Shown: positions 8,275 through 16,770 of the stretch, one piece after another
How positions within the stretch are numbered: position 1 is the first letter of the stretch
Layout: every line of letters starts with the position of its first letter
Origin: Hymenobacter polaris
Lineage (GTDB): Bacteria; Bacteroidota; Bacteroidia; Cytophagales; Hymenobacteraceae
Length of the DNA: 64,000 nt
NCBI RefSeq assembly: GCF_012927305.1
Contig: NZ_JABBGH010000001.1
Location: 1,612,001-1,676,000, forward strand
Reading direction: 5' to 3'
The notes under the pieces: model-generated
Database searches by the model: none
The model's input: the letters and a program-made list of their open reading frames with translations, nothing else
Told to the model about the DNA's origin: nothing
Translations under genes and position numbers: made by a program

Positions 8275-9375
8275 CTAGACGTTAAACCGGAAGTGCATGA
8301 TGTCGCCGTCCTGCACCACGTAGTCTTTGCCTTCGACGGCCATCTTGCCGGCTTCCTTGATTTTTACTTCGGTTTTATACTCTTGGTAGTCCGGCAGCTT
8401 GATGACCTCGGCACGGATGAAGCCCTTTTCGAAGTCGGAGTGGATGACGCCGGCCGCCGCCGGGGCCTTGTCGCCGCGGTGGATGGTCCAGGCGCGCACC
8501 TCCTGCACGCCGGCCGTGAAGTAAGTAATCAGGTTCAGCAGGTCGTAGCTGGCGCGGATGAGCTTGTTGAGGCCCGACTCCTGGAGGCCGTACTCGCTGA
8601 GAAACAACTCCTTCTCCTCGGGGTCTTCCATCTCGGCAATCTGCGACTCGATGGCGGCCGACACCACTACCACCTGCGCGTGCTCGGCGGCCACGTGCTG
8701 GCGCAGGGCATCCACGTACTTATTGCCGTCGGCGGCAATGCTGCCCTCGTCCACGTTGGCCACGTAGATGACGGGCTTAATGGTGAGCAGCTGCAAGTCG
8801 GCCACTGCCTCCTTCTCGTCTTCGGTGGCCGTTACGGCGCGGGCGTTCTGGCCAGCGTCGAGGGCGGCCTTAAACTTTTGCAGGGCGGCCACTTCCTTCT
8901 TGGCGGCGGCGTCGCCGGCTTTGGCGCTGCGCTCGCTCTTCACCAGCTTCTTCTCGACGCTCTCCAAGTCCTTGAGCTGCAGCTCGGTATCAATCACGTC
9001 CTTGTCAAACACGGGGTCGACGCCGCCAGCTACGTGCACAATGTTGGGGTCGTCGAAGCAGCGCACCACGTGAATAATGGCGTCCACCTCGCGGATGTTG
9101 GCCAGGAATTTATTGCCTAGGCCCTCGCCCTTGCTGGCGCCCTTCACCAGGCCCGCAATGTCCACAAACTCGATGATGGTGGGCAGCACGCGCTTGGGGT
9201 TCACCAGCGCCTCCAGGATTTGCAGGCGCTCGTCGGGCACCGTAATGACGCCCACGTTGGGCTCGATGGTGCAGAAGGGATAATTGGCCGACTCGGCCTT
9301 GGCGTTGGATAACGCGTTGAAAAGCGTGGATTTGCCGACGTTCGGCAGGCCGACAATACCGCAGCGGAGGCCCAT
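8275..9375 (-). CDS. ychF: Redox-regulated ATPase YchF (Ola1/Obg-like)
   Basis: A 366-residue universal TRAFAC-class P-loop ATPase that binds ribosomes and is tied to oxidative-stress control. It has [15 protein letters not shown] (Walker A, G1), [20 protein letters not shown] (G3 and switch), and VIYVANVDE, the NxxE-type G4 that confers ATP rather than GTP preference. A central coiled coil spans about residues 130-200, and the C-terminal TGS domain runs from [15 protein letters not shown] to the end (HFRFNV). Length and domain order are standard. A -7 box lies at 9433-9440. Confidence 0.97.
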   Translation of the reverse strand: MGLRCGIVGLPNVGKSTLFNALSNAKAESANYPFCTIEPNVGVITVPDERLQILEALVNPKRVLPTIIEFVDIAGLVKGASKGEGLGNKFLANIREVDAIIHVVRCFDDPNIVHVAGGVDPVFDKDVIDTELQLKDLESVEKKLVKSERSAKAGDAAAKKEVAALQKFKAALDAGQNARAVTATEDEKEAVADLQLLTIKPVIYVANVDEGSIAADGNKYVDALRQHVAAEHAQVVVVSAAIESQIAEMEDPEEKELFLSEYGLQESGLNKLIRASYDLLNLITYFTAGVQEVRAWTIHRGDKAPAAAGVIHSDFEKGFIRAEVIKLPDYQEYKTEVKIKEAGKMAVEGKDYVVQDGDIMHFRFNV

Positions 9376-9383
9376 TTCTTTGA

Positions 9384-9440
9384 AGTTATGAGTTATGAAT
9401 GATGAGTTATGAGTTATTCACGGCTCACGGGGCAAAGGTA
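9384..9440 (-). promoter_or_regulatory. ychF promoter region with ATGAGTTAT direct repeats in the leader
   Basis: The minus strand shows TACCTTTG (9433-9440), a match to the Bacteroidota -7 consensus, 58 bp before the ATG. Between it and the gene, 9384-9417 holds four near-direct units of AGTTATGA/ATGAGTTAT. The function of these units is unknown. Confidence 0.5.
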
Positions 9441-9530
9441 CGGCGGCGGCGCGGGGCGGCCCTAAATGCCAGCGCCACCACCCCTAGGGGCAGTGGCGCG
9501 GCAAAAGGCAGCAAGGGTTAGACCGGCTGT

Positions 9531-9923
9531 TTAGTAGGTGCTGTCGCCGAGGTCGGGCAGGGCGTCGGGCTGCTGGCCGTCGGGCCGCGGCAATTGGCCG
9601 TCGGGGCTATCGGCGCGCTCGGGGCGGGGGCGGTCCAGCTCGGCTACTTCCTCGGGGGTCAGCAGCTCGTCGCGCACGTAGTCTACGGCGTCGTGCAGGG
9701 CATCAATAAACTTGTTGAAGTCTTCCTTGTAGAGAAAAATCTTGTGTTTTTCGTAGCTGGCGGGGCCGTCGGGGTCGGCGCCGGGCCGGCGCTTGCTTTC
9801 CGTAATGGTGAGGTAATAGTCTTGGCCACGGGTAGCCTTCACATCGAAAAAATACGTGCGCTTACCGGCCTTCATGCGGTAGGAGTAAATTTCTTCCTGG
9901 TCTTTCGGGTATCTTTCGTCCAC
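9531..9923 (-). CDS. DUF3276 family PUR-type nucleic-acid-binding protein
   Basis: A 130-residue protein starting at a GTG (residues MDERYPKDQEEIYSYRMKAG). The segments TYFFDVKATRGQDYYLTITES and HKIFLYKEDFNKFIDALHDAV are the paired beta-sheet/helix PUR repeat of the small single-stranded-nucleic-acid-binding proteins found across Bacteroidota. The last 35 residues are a disordered Pro/Asp/Arg-rich tail. The family is thought to bind DNA or RNA; no specific target can be read here. The gene stands alone. Confidence 0.85.
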   Translation of the reverse strand: MDERYPKDQEEIYSYRMKAGKRTYFFDVKATRGQDYYLTITESKRRPGADPDGPASYEKHKIFLYKEDFNKFIDALHDAVDYVRDELLTPEEVAELDRPRPERADSPDGQLPRPDGQQPDALPDLGDSTY

Positions 9924-10240
9924 GAGCTAGCTTTGTAAAAAGGTGGGGTGCGAGAAAATTAAGTAGCGAGGATGCGGATAAATTCAAGTAACTAAAGCGC
10001 CCGTGCTCGTTCTTCGGCTAGGCATAAGGGTCGCTGCTTTAAGTCAAAAATAAGCGCTGAAACTGCATTCGCCGCGTTGGTGTTAATCAATACGTAACAC
10101 CTGTTCAAGGCTCGCCTGGCGGCCATTTAGGCTGGTCTGGTAGCTCAGGCACTCATAGCCAGCTTACTAGCCTACCTACGGCTCTGGCAACTTTGCAAAG
10201 CCGCTGCCAAATGCCTTTTATCTGAAACCCCTAATTTTCT
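9924..10240. other. Divergent intergenic region, no gene seen
   Basis: This 317-bp, relatively AT-rich gap lies between the divergent DUF3276 and DUF58 genes. It must hold both promoters. A weak candidate is AACTTTGC near 10190; no hairpin or repeat was recognised. Confidence 0.45.
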
Positions 10241-11173
10241 ATGCCTACCTCCTCCGGGCTGGACCTGGCCGCCATTCGCTCGTTCGAAAACCTGGAACTG
10301 CTGGCCCGGCAGCTGGTCGATGGCTTCGTGACGGGCTTGCACCAGTCGCCTTACCACGGCTTTTCGGTCGAATTTAGCGAACACCGGCTCTACAACCCCG
10401 GCGAGAGCACCCGCCACCTCGACTGGAAGGTGCTGGCCCGCACCGACAAGCTGTTTGTGAAGCGCTACGAGGAGGAAACCAACCTGCGCGCCCATCTGCT
10501 GCTCGACGTGAGCCCGAGCATGTATTACCCGGTGCCGGGCCACGACAAGCTGCGTTTTTCGGTGCTGGCGGCGGCGGCCCTTACTACCCTGCTCACTCGC
10601 CAGCGCGACGCGGTGGGCCTCGTCACGTTTGCCGAGCAGGTAGAGCTGCAAACGCCCGTGCGCAGCACCAGCACCCACCGCCACACGCTGCTGCTGGCCC
10701 TGCAACAGCTGCTGGAGCGCCCCGCCCCCACCCCGGCCACCCGCCGCCACACCGACGTGGCGGGCGTGCTGCACACCATCGCGCAGCAAATTCCGAAGCG
10801 CTCGCTAGTTATTCTATTCAGCGACATGCTGGGGCGCGGGGCCGAGGAGCAGGCGGCCGCGCTGGCCGCCCTGCAGCACCTGCGCCACCAGCACCACGAG
10901 GTGCTGCTGTTTCACGTGCTCGACCGGGCCACCGAAAGCAACTTCGAGTTTGAAAATCGCCCCTACATCTTCGAGGACGTGGAAACGGGCCAGGAGATTC
11001 GGCTGCAACCAACCCAGGTGCGGGCCCAGTACCAGGCCGCCATGCAGCAGTTTGAGGCCGAGCTGGCGCTGCGCTGCGGGCAGCTCAAGATTGATTTTGT
11101 GCCCGTCGACGTCCGCGAGCCGTTCGCGAAGGTGCTGCAAGCGTATCTGGTGAAGCGCGGCAAAGCCCGCTAA
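10241..11173 (+). CDS. DUF58 domain protein (MoxR-associated, vWA-like)
   Basis: A 310-residue protein of the DUF58 family, usually encoded next to MoxR AAA+ ATPases and aerotolerance (Bat) genes. YNPGESTRHLDWKVLARTDK is the hallmark DUF58 segment. LLLDVSPSMYY (about residues 87-97) is a vWA MIDAS-like DxSxS. LVILFSDMLGRG is a second metal-site-like loop. It has no signal peptide or TM, so it is probably cytoplasmic. No moxR gene is adjacent here; the next gene starts 10 bp downstream, suggesting cotranscription with the 80-residue membrane protein. Confidence 0.85.
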   Translation: MPTSSGLDLAAIRSFENLELLARQLVDGFVTGLHQSPYHGFSVEFSEHRLYNPGESTRHLDWKVLARTDKLFVKRYEEETNLRAHLLLDVSPSMYYPVPGHDKLRFSVLAAAALTTLLTRQRDAVGLVTFAEQVELQTPVRSTSTHRHTLLLALQQLLERPAPTPATRRHTDVAGVLHTIAQQIPKRSLVILFSDMLGRGAEEQAAALAALQHLRHQHHEVLLFHVLDRATESNFEFENRPYIFEDVETGQEIRLQPTQVRAQYQAAMQQFEAELALRCGQLKIDFVPVDVREPFAKVLQAYLVKRGKAR

Positions 11174-11182
11174 GTTGATAAT

Positions 11183-11425
11183 ATGGGAAAAGTAATTTTT
11201 GGGACGGTGCTGCTGGTGCTGGCCATTGACGCGCTGCTGGCCCTCATCACGGGCTACGTGGCGTACTCGCGGGGGCGCTCGTTTCGGCGCTGGTTTTTAT
11301 TTGGCATGGTGCTGCCCTTTATCAGCATCTTCGTGGCCCTAGGGGTGGGCATTGCCGACGAACTGCGCCGCGAGCGGGCCCGCGGCGGCGCGCCCGCCCC
11401 CACGCCCGAGCCCGGCGAATTTTAA
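11183..11425 (+). CDS. Small membrane protein, two TM helices
   Basis: An 80-residue protein starting 10 bp after the DUF58 stop. Two hydrophobic helices (GTVLLVLAIDALLALITGYV and FLFGMVLPFISIFVALGVGI) are joined by a basic YSRGRSFRRW loop. A charged, Pro-rich cytoplasmic tail follows. The spacing suggests an operon with the DUF58 gene. Family unknown. Confidence 0.68.
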   Translation: MGKVIFGTVLLVLAIDALLALITGYVAYSRGRSFRRWFLFGMVLPFISIFVALGVGIADELRRERARGGAPAPTPEPGEF

Positions 11426-11500
11426 GAGCTAACCCGTTGGCCACCAATACTTGGCAGCCATACCCCTAGGGCAGCTCACTGGGGCGCTGGCGGCAGGCCC

Positions 11501-11508
11501 TACTTTTG
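11501..11508 (+). promoter_or_regulatory. Probable -7 box for the 152-residue membrane protein
   Basis: TACTTTTG matches TAnnTTTG, 46 bp before the ATG at 11555. No good -33 element was seen. Confidence 0.45.
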
Positions 11509-11554
11509 CCGCAGTTTTCACGGTGCCGGCCTAACCGGTTTTACTTGACTTTTT

Positions 11555-12013
11555 ATGTACCAAGTTCTTCTCTTTCTGCACTCCTGGCTGCGCTGGTTCG
11601 TCATTGGCGCGGGCCTGCTGGCCGTGTTCAAAGCCTACGCGGGCTGGTCGGGCAACCGCCCCTTTACCAAGGGCGACAACGCCGTGACCGCCGCCTTCTC
11701 GGGCTTTATGTGGCTGCAAGTCATCGTGGGCCTAGGGCTGTACTTCGGGGTTAGCCCCTGGGGCCTCAATGGCCTCAAGCAGTACGGCATGCACAATACC
11801 GAGGCCCGCTTCTTCGGCGTCGAGCACATCGCCGTGATGATTTTGGCCGCCATCCTGGCCCAGGTAGGCCGCATTGCGCTCAAAAACGCCCCTACCGACA
11901 CGCTGAAGCACAAAAAGGCTTTTATCTACCTTGGCATCGCCCTGCTGCTGGTGCTGCTCATGATTCCGTGGGGCATCTGGAACCCGTACCGGCCGGTTTT
12001 CCAGGGACTGTAG
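11555..12013 (+). CDS. Four-helix membrane protein, possibly cytochrome b-like
   Basis: 152 residues with four hydrophobic helices: FLHSWLRWFVIGAGLLAVF, FMWLQVIVGLGLYFGVSPW, FGVEHIAVMILAAILAQV and AFIYLGIALLLVLLMIPWG. Histidines sit in helix 1 (LHSWLRW) and helix 3 (VEHIAVM), which would suit a haem-binding bundle. Related Bacteroidota proteins are often labelled cytochrome b-like, but haem binding is not shown. It is monocistronic with a perfect terminator downstream. Confidence 0.7.
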   Translation: MYQVLLFLHSWLRWFVIGAGLLAVFKAYAGWSGNRPFTKGDNAVTAAFSGFMWLQVIVGLGLYFGVSPWGLNGLKQYGMHNTEARFFGVEHIAVMILAAILAQVGRIALKNAPTDTLKHKKAFIYLGIALLLVLLMIPWGIWNPYRPVFQGL

Positions 12014-12062
12014 CCCGACTTGGCTAGGGTTCCAAATAACTACCTACCACCAGGCCAACCCT

Positions 12063-12092
12063 AAAAAGGCCGCCCAATTGGGCGGCCTTTTT
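12063..12092. terminator. Perfect palindromic bidirectional terminator
   Basis: AAAAAGGCCGCCCAA pairs perfectly with TTGGGCGGCCTTTTT. It lies between convergent genes and serves both. Confidence 0.92.
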
Positions 12093-12119
12093 AACGTTCC
12101 CGAAGCTTAAAGCTGCCGG

Positions 12120-12881
12120 CTACAGCGCCTGGCCGCCGCTCACCTCAATGCGTTGGGCATCAATCCAGTAGGCGTCAGGAGTACAGAGAAAGGCTACTAC
12201 CGGGCCGATGTCGGTGGGCAGGCCCACGCGGCCCAGGGTGGTGAGGCTGGCGATGTGGGCGTTCACTTCCTTGTTGTCGCGGGTGCGGCCGCCGCCGAAG
12301 TCGGTTTCGATGGCGCCGGGGGCCACGGTGTTGACGCGGATACGGCGGGCGCCCAGCTCCTTGGCCTGGTAGCGGGTTAGGGTTTCGAGGGCCGTCTTGG
12401 CGCTGGCGTAGGCCGACGACATGTTGTTGGCCATGCGCGTAAGGCCCGACGAGATATTGACGATGCCGCCGCCATCGCGGAGCAGCGGCAAGGCCTTCTG
12501 CGTCAAGAAGTACGGGCCTTTGAAGTGGATGTTGACAATCTCATCGAACTGCGCCTCCGTGGTGTCGGCGATGGGCGCGTAGAGACCAGTACCGGCGTTG
12601 TTGATGAGAAAGTCGAAGCCGTCGGCGTCGAAGGTGCCGCGCAGGGTGGTCTTCACCTGCTCGAAAAACGCGTCGAAGCTGGCTACGTTGCTGGCATCGA
12701 GCTGCAGGGCGGCGGCTTTTTGGCCTAGGGCCGTGATTTCGCCCACCACGGCCTCGGCCTCGGCCTGCTGGCTGTGGTAGGTCAGCAGCACGTCGAGGCC
12801 TTTTTGGGCGAGGTGCTGGGCCATGTTCTTGCCCAGGCCGCGGCTGCCGCCGGTTACCAAGGCTATTTTGGTATCGCTCAT
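12120..12881 (-). CDS. SDR family NAD(P)-dependent oxidoreductase
   Basis: A classical short-chain dehydrogenase of 253 residues. The Rossmann motif is VTGGSRGLGKNM (TGxxxGxG). Other marks are LINNAG, the catalytic Ser in VNISSGL, and YASAK (YxxxK). PGAIETDF follows and the C-terminus is WIDAQRIEVSGGQ. ATG 12881 is chosen because the cofactor motif begins within ten residues; the frame is open much further upstream through the AraC gene, but those residues are not SDR-like. Substrate is unknown. The AraC gene 77 bp upstream on the same strand probably controls it. Confidence 0.88.
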   Translation of the reverse strand: MSDTKIALVTGGSRGLGKNMAQHLAQKGLDVLLTYHSQQAEAEAVVGEITALGQKAAALQLDASNVASFDAFFEQVKTTLRGTFDADGFDFLINNAGTGLYAPIADTTEAQFDEIVNIHFKGPYFLTQKALPLLRDGGGIVNISSGLTRMANNMSSAYASAKTALETLTRYQAKELGARRIRVNTVAPGAIETDFGGGRTRDNKEVNAHIASLTTLGRVGLPTDIGPVVAFLCTPDAYWIDAQRIEVSGGQAL

Positions 12882-12958
12882 GTAGAAAAAGAAGGGGTTA
12901 TTGTGGGGGCAAAGGTCTGGGCGCGGGCCGGCCCGGCGCTGGTGAGTAGCCCAGTTTT

Positions 12959-13372
12959 TTAGGTGAGTAGTTCCGCTTTTTCGCGCCGGGCGGCCCAGGC
13001 CTCTTCCCGGAACTGCCGGGGCGTGATGCCCACGAAGTGCTTGAAGAACTTGGTGAAGTTGGACGGGTCGTAGGTGAGCTGCGCGGCCACGTCGGCAATG
13101 GTGCGGCCGGGCTCCAGCAGCAGCGCCTGGGCCACGGCTACCAGCCGGCGCTCGTAGATGGCGCAGGCGGCCGCGCCGGTAGCCTGCTTGATGGTGTTGC
13201 TCAGATGGGTAGGATGCAGGCAGAGCTGGCTGGCAAAATCGCGGATTTCGAGCGCCTCGGTGGCGCGGCCGGCTACCAGGTCGTCGACGTGGGCGTGTAC
13301 GAGGCGGGTGAAGTCGGCCACAATCTCGTGCTGGCGAGCCAGGATTTTCTTCGGAATGGGCGTGGTAGGCAT
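12959..13372 (-). CDS. Short AraC-type transcriptional regulator
   Basis: 137 residues, little more than the DNA-binding region. A short N-terminal helical segment (1-40) leads into two helix-turn-helix units. The first has IRDFASQLCLHPTHLSNTIK. The second has TIADVAAQLTYDPSNFTKFF, followed by the classic GITPRQFREE end. It lacks the cupin sensing domain of full-length AraC, so it may respond to a partner or act constitutively. It probably regulates the SDR gene downstream, and possibly the divergent DinB gene. Confidence 0.82.
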   Translation of the reverse strand: MPTTPIPKKILARQHEIVADFTRLVHAHVDDLVAGRATEALEIRDFASQLCLHPTHLSNTIKQATGAAACAIYERRLVAVAQALLLEPGRTIADVAAQLTYDPSNFTKFFKHFVGITPRQFREEAWAARREKAELLT

Positions 13373-13481
13373 AGGTAGCTAACAGCGAGCGCGGCCAAAT
13401 GGCGGCCGCTACATCCAGTTTACGCACGCGGCTTCAAAATACTTTCTACCTTACCGGCTTCTTCAAATACCCTGATTCGCC

Positions 13482-14018
13482 ATGCCCGCCGACTACCTCG
13501 CCAGCGCTCGCCAACAGTTTGCCGCGTACAAGGCCCTAGGGGAGAAAGCCCTGGCGCAGGTGCCCGATGAGGCGCTGGGCTGGCAGCCCAACCCCGCCTG
13601 CAACAGCATGGCCAGCATCGTGAAGCACCTGGCCGGCAACATGCTGTCGCGCTGGACCGACTTTCTGACCAGTGACGGCGAGAAGTCCTGGCGCCAGCGC
13701 GAAGCCGAGTTCGACAACGACTTGGCGACCCGCGCCGAGGTACTGGCCCGCTGGGAAGCCGGCTGGCAGTGCCTATTCGCCGCCCTAGAGTCGCTGACCG
13801 AGGCCGACTTGAGTTGTACGGTGTACATCCGCCACGAGCCGCACAGCGTAGTGGAAGCTATCAACCGGCAGCTGGCGCACTACCCCTCGCACGTGGGCCA
13901 GCTGCTGCTCATGGGCAAGCTGGTGCAGAGCGAGGCCTGGCAGTCGCTGTCCATTGCGCGGGGCGGGTCGGCGGCGTTCAACGCGGACAAGGAGGCGCAA
14001 GCGGGGCGCCAGCCCTAG
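13482..14018 (+). CDS. DinB-like DUF1572 family protein
   Basis: A 178-residue four-helix-bundle protein of the DinB/YfiT superfamily. The segments WQPNPACNSMASIVKHLAGN, SRWTDFL and QLAHYPSHVGQLLLMGK carry the three conserved metal-binding His (KHLAGN, AHYPSHVGQ) typical of DUF1572. Family members are putative metal-dependent, thiol-linked enzymes; no specific reaction can be assigned. It is divergent from the AraC gene and is followed directly by two pseudogenes. Confidence 0.82.
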   Translation: MPADYLASARQQFAAYKALGEKALAQVPDEALGWQPNPACNSMASIVKHLAGNMLSRWTDFLTSDGEKSWRQREAEFDNDLATRAEVLARWEAGWQCLFAALESLTEADLSCTVYIRHEPHSVVEAINRQLAHYPSHVGQLLLMGKLVQSEAWQSLSIARGGSAAFNADKEAQAGRQP

Positions 14019-14030
14019 GTTTGATTCACG

Positions 14031-14930
14031 CAACTTCGCGCCATACTCCAGCTGCACACCCTTGAAGATTGCTACCAGCAGAAGCTGCACTGGCTGCCCG
14101 CCGACCTGCGGCGGGACATGGGACACTTCAACGTGTTTCGGCTCGACGACTTCGCGGGCCGACAGCGGGCAATCTCCCGTACAGCCGCAAGGACTTCTAC
14201 AAAGTCACGCTGGTAGCAGGCCGCAGCCGCTACTATTTTGCCGATAAAACCCTTGCGTTGAGCGGCCACGCCCTGTTTTTCGGCAACCCGCTGGTGCCCT
14301 ACGACTGGGAGTTGCTCGATGCCAACCTGACGGGCTTCTTCTACATCTTCACCGAGGCTTTTTTGCAGCGGCAGCTGAGCACGCCGCTGGCCGAGCTGGC
14401 CATATTTCGGCCGGGTGGCTAGCCGGTGTACCAGCTCGGCGAGGCCCAGGCCGCGGCCTTAGGGCTGCTGTTTGAGAAAGTGCTGGCCGGGCTGCACGCC
14501 GACTACGCCCTCAGGTACGACCTGCTGCGCACCCACGTGCTTGCTGCACAGCACCTTCAAGCTGCAACCGGCCGCCGCGCTCCACCACGGTAGCACGGCC
14601 GCCACGCGCCTCGCCGCGCTGTTCACGGAGCTGCTGGAGCGGCAGTTTCCGATTGAGCTGCCGGGCCAGCGGGTGCGCCTGCGCTCGGCCGAGGCCTTTG
14701 CCGGGCAGTTGGCAGTGCACCTCAACCGGGCGCTTAGGCAGGTGACGAACAAGACTACCACCCAGCTCATTGCCGGCCAGCTGGTGCAGGAGGCCTACGC
14801 CCTGCTGCGGCACACCAGCTGACCGGTGGCCGAGATTGGCTACTGCCTGGGCTTCGAGGAGCCGGCGCACTTCAGCAACTTCTTCCGCAAGCACGCTGGG
14901 ATGGCGCCCTCGGCCGTGCGGGCAGTTTGA
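14031..14930 (+). pseudogene. Decayed AraC-family regulator
   Basis: Four pieces in shifting frames rebuild one AraC protein of about 300 residues. They are DCYQQKLHWLPADLRRDMGH (frame of 14061), then SRKDFYKVTLVAGRSRYYFA and HALFFGNPLVPYDWELLD, then LFTELLERQFPIELPGQ, and finally EIGYCLGFEEPAHFSNFFRK with the end at TGA 14928. Damage visible: a frameshift near 14165, an in-frame TAG at 14420, a frameshift near 14540, and a TGA at 14820 where relatives of this family carry Trp. The N-terminal half is a cupin-type sensing domain, unlike the short AraC at 12959. No intact start was found. Confidence 0.88.
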
Positions 14931-15012
14931 TTTTTGCAAGCATCGGTTTGAAGCGGGTAAGCCGCCGGGCCAGGGGCAGCGCTTGTTTTGCGGTATCAAC
15001 AACGACTGCTTT

Positions 15013-15842
15013 ATGAGTTCTCCTAAAAGCTGGTTCGTTACCGGAGCCTCGCAGGGCCTAGGCCTGGCGCTGGTGCAGCGCCTGCCGCGCGAAGGCCATC
15101 GCGTAGCTGCCACCTCGCGCCGCCTGTCGTCTCTCACCGAAGCGGTGGGTACGGCCAGCTGCAGGTAAACCTGGCCAACGATGCCGACGTGCAGCGGGCT
15201 ATTACTTGAACCATCAGCACCTTCGGCCGCCTCGACGCAGTGGTGAACAACGCCGGCTATGGCCAGGTTGGCAGCCCCGAAGAGCTGAGCAACCAAGAAG
15301 CGCGGCAGCGTCTCAACGTCAACGCGCCCTGCCGCCGCAGGTGCTGCGCCACGCCGCACCTGCGGCGGCAGGGCACGGGCCGGGTGTTCAACATCTCGTT
15401 GGTGGGTAGCTACACGGGCAGCTTTGCCGGCTGGGGCATCTGCTGCGGCATCAAGTTCGTGGCAGTCATCCTTACCTAGTCATATACCGCTGATACGCAA
15501 CAATTTGACATACACGCTATAGTGATGTAGCCCGGCTACTTCCGCACCGGGTTTCCGAAGGGTGGCTCGCTGGGCACGCCCCAGCAGCTCCTGGCCGCCT
15601 ACCAGGCCATGCGCCACTCGCAAGCCGCGCACCAGCAGCCCACTAACGGCCGGCAGCCCGGCTACTCACTGAAGGTGGCCCAGGTGCTCATCGAGGTAAG
15701 CGAGGCCGAACACCCGCCCCCGCACCTGTTCCTAGGGGCCGACGCCTACCAACTCGCGGCGCAGAGAATAGCCTTTGTGCAGCAGCAGATGCAACAGTGG
15801 CAGGCCATGGCCACGGCCACCAACCCCGCGCTGGCAGCATAA
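15013..15842 (+). pseudogene. Decayed SDR oxidoreductase
   Basis: Begins with an intact ATG and WFVTGASQGLGLALVQRLP. A frameshift follows near 15150, a TGA at 15207 and another shift near 15330. The NAD motif VVNNAGYG survives, but the catalytic Tyr position reads ICCGIK where relatives have IYCATK. After that is a short garbled, AT-richer stretch (15475-15530). The C-terminal GYFRTGF and FLGADAYQLAAQRIAFVQ complete the fold, ending at TAA 15840. This is a dead version of the SDR usually paired with the AraC type just upstream. Confidence 0.88.
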
Positions 15843-15858
15843 TCCCTAGGGCCGTGCG

Positions 15859-15903
15859 CACCAAAAAGCCCCGCTACCGCAACCGGCAACGGGGCTTTTG
15901 GTG
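15859..15903. terminator. Bidirectional terminator
   Basis: CACCAAAAAGCCCCG pairs with CGGGGCTTTTGGTG. It lies between the SDR pseudogene and the convergent OmpA gene. Confidence 0.85.
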
Positions 15904-15914
15904 GCTGTCAGCGG

Positions 15915-16544
15915 CTACTTCTTGCGCACCACGATTTCCACGCGGCGGTTCTGCTGGCGCCCGGCGGGGGTGGCGTTGGTGGCTACCGGTTTCTGCTCAC
16001 CGAAGCTCTCGGTGTCCACCCTGTTCTTAGTGAGCTTACTGTTTTTCACCAGGTAGGCCTTCACGGCGTTGGCGCGCTCCTGGCCCAGCTGCATGTTGTA
16101 GCTGGCATCGCCGCGCGAGTCGGCAAAGCCCGTTACCTGCACATCGCGGCTGGCGAAGCGGGTGCCGATGGAGTTGGCAATCTCGTCGAGCGTAGCGGCA
16201 GCGGTGGGCTTGATGGTAGCCTTATCGGTATCGAACAGCACATCGTCGCTCACGGCGTACACGCTGTAGGTGCTGTCCTCGGTAACGGTAATATTGGGCA
16301 GGCGCACTTCCGGAAATTTTACGCTCTTCAGCTTGGCTTTGCTTATATCGAAGGCATTAGCCACGCTGCCAGCGGCATTGCCCGCTACAGTAGCGGCCGA
16401 CTTACCATCGCGAAAGACCACGGCCGTATCGGCGGTGGCTTCACCAGCCTGGTTGTGCTGGGCAGCTTCGGAAGGAGTGGTTTGCTCGCAGGCCGTGAAA
16501 GCCAGGGAAGCCGCCGCGAAAAAGGGGATAATTACATTTTTCAT
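15915..16544 (-). CDS. OmpA-family lipoprotein
   Basis: ATG 16544 opens a lipoprotein signal (MKNVIIPFFAAASLAFTAC). The 209-residue product has a central linker and beta region (residues 30-100). Its C-terminal OmpA domain spans about 105-209, with DVLFDTDKATIKP, VTGFADSRGDASYN and QLGQERANAVKAYL as the peptidoglycan-binding motif. It would be anchored in the outer membrane by lipid and bind murein, helping envelope integrity. There is no beta-barrel, so it is not OmpA proper. The frame is open upstream to 16613 but without a signal peptide. Confidence 0.88.
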   Translation of the reverse strand: MKNVIIPFFAAASLAFTACEQTTPSEAAQHNQAGEATADTAVVFRDGKSAATVAGNAAGSVANAFDISKAKLKSVKFPEVRLPNITVTEDSTYSVYAVSDDVLFDTDKATIKPTAAATLDEIANSIGTRFASRDVQVTGFADSRGDASYNMQLGQERANAVKAYLVKNSKLTKNRVDTESFGEQKPVATNATPAGRQQNRRVEIVVRKK

Positions 16545-16710
16545 TGGATTTCTACGCTTTATCCGCCCAGAAAGTTGAGTTTTGCGCATAATCCTGGTTG
16601 CTACTAAAGCCATTGGGCTGGCTTATGCGCCTTTAGCCAGCGCCTGGATTTCCCGCTTCGTTGGCAGGATTTATGGGCTAGATTAGGTACTTGGCCACCA
16701 GCTCGCCAAT

Positions 16711-16745
16711 AAAAGAAAGGCTTGCTGCTCAACAAGCAGCAGGCT
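16711..16745 (-). terminator. Probable terminator of the deoxyhypusine-synthase-like gene
   Basis: On the minus strand GCCTGCTGCTTGTT and AGCAGCAAGC form a stem with one mismatch, followed by CTTTCTTTT, 26 bp past the stop at 16771. Confidence 0.55.
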
Positions 16746-16770
16746 CAAAACTCCAAAGCGACCCTAGGGC

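Noticed and set aside
12882..13427. Long N-terminal extension of the SDR reading frame through the AraC gene
   Set aside because: The SDR cofactor motif starts nine residues after ATG 12881, and the AraC gene in another frame explains this DNA.
14037..15842. Several short novel genes in the 14-15.8 kb region
   Set aside because: The pieces join into one AraC and one SDR protein when frames are shifted, so they are fragments of two dead genes.
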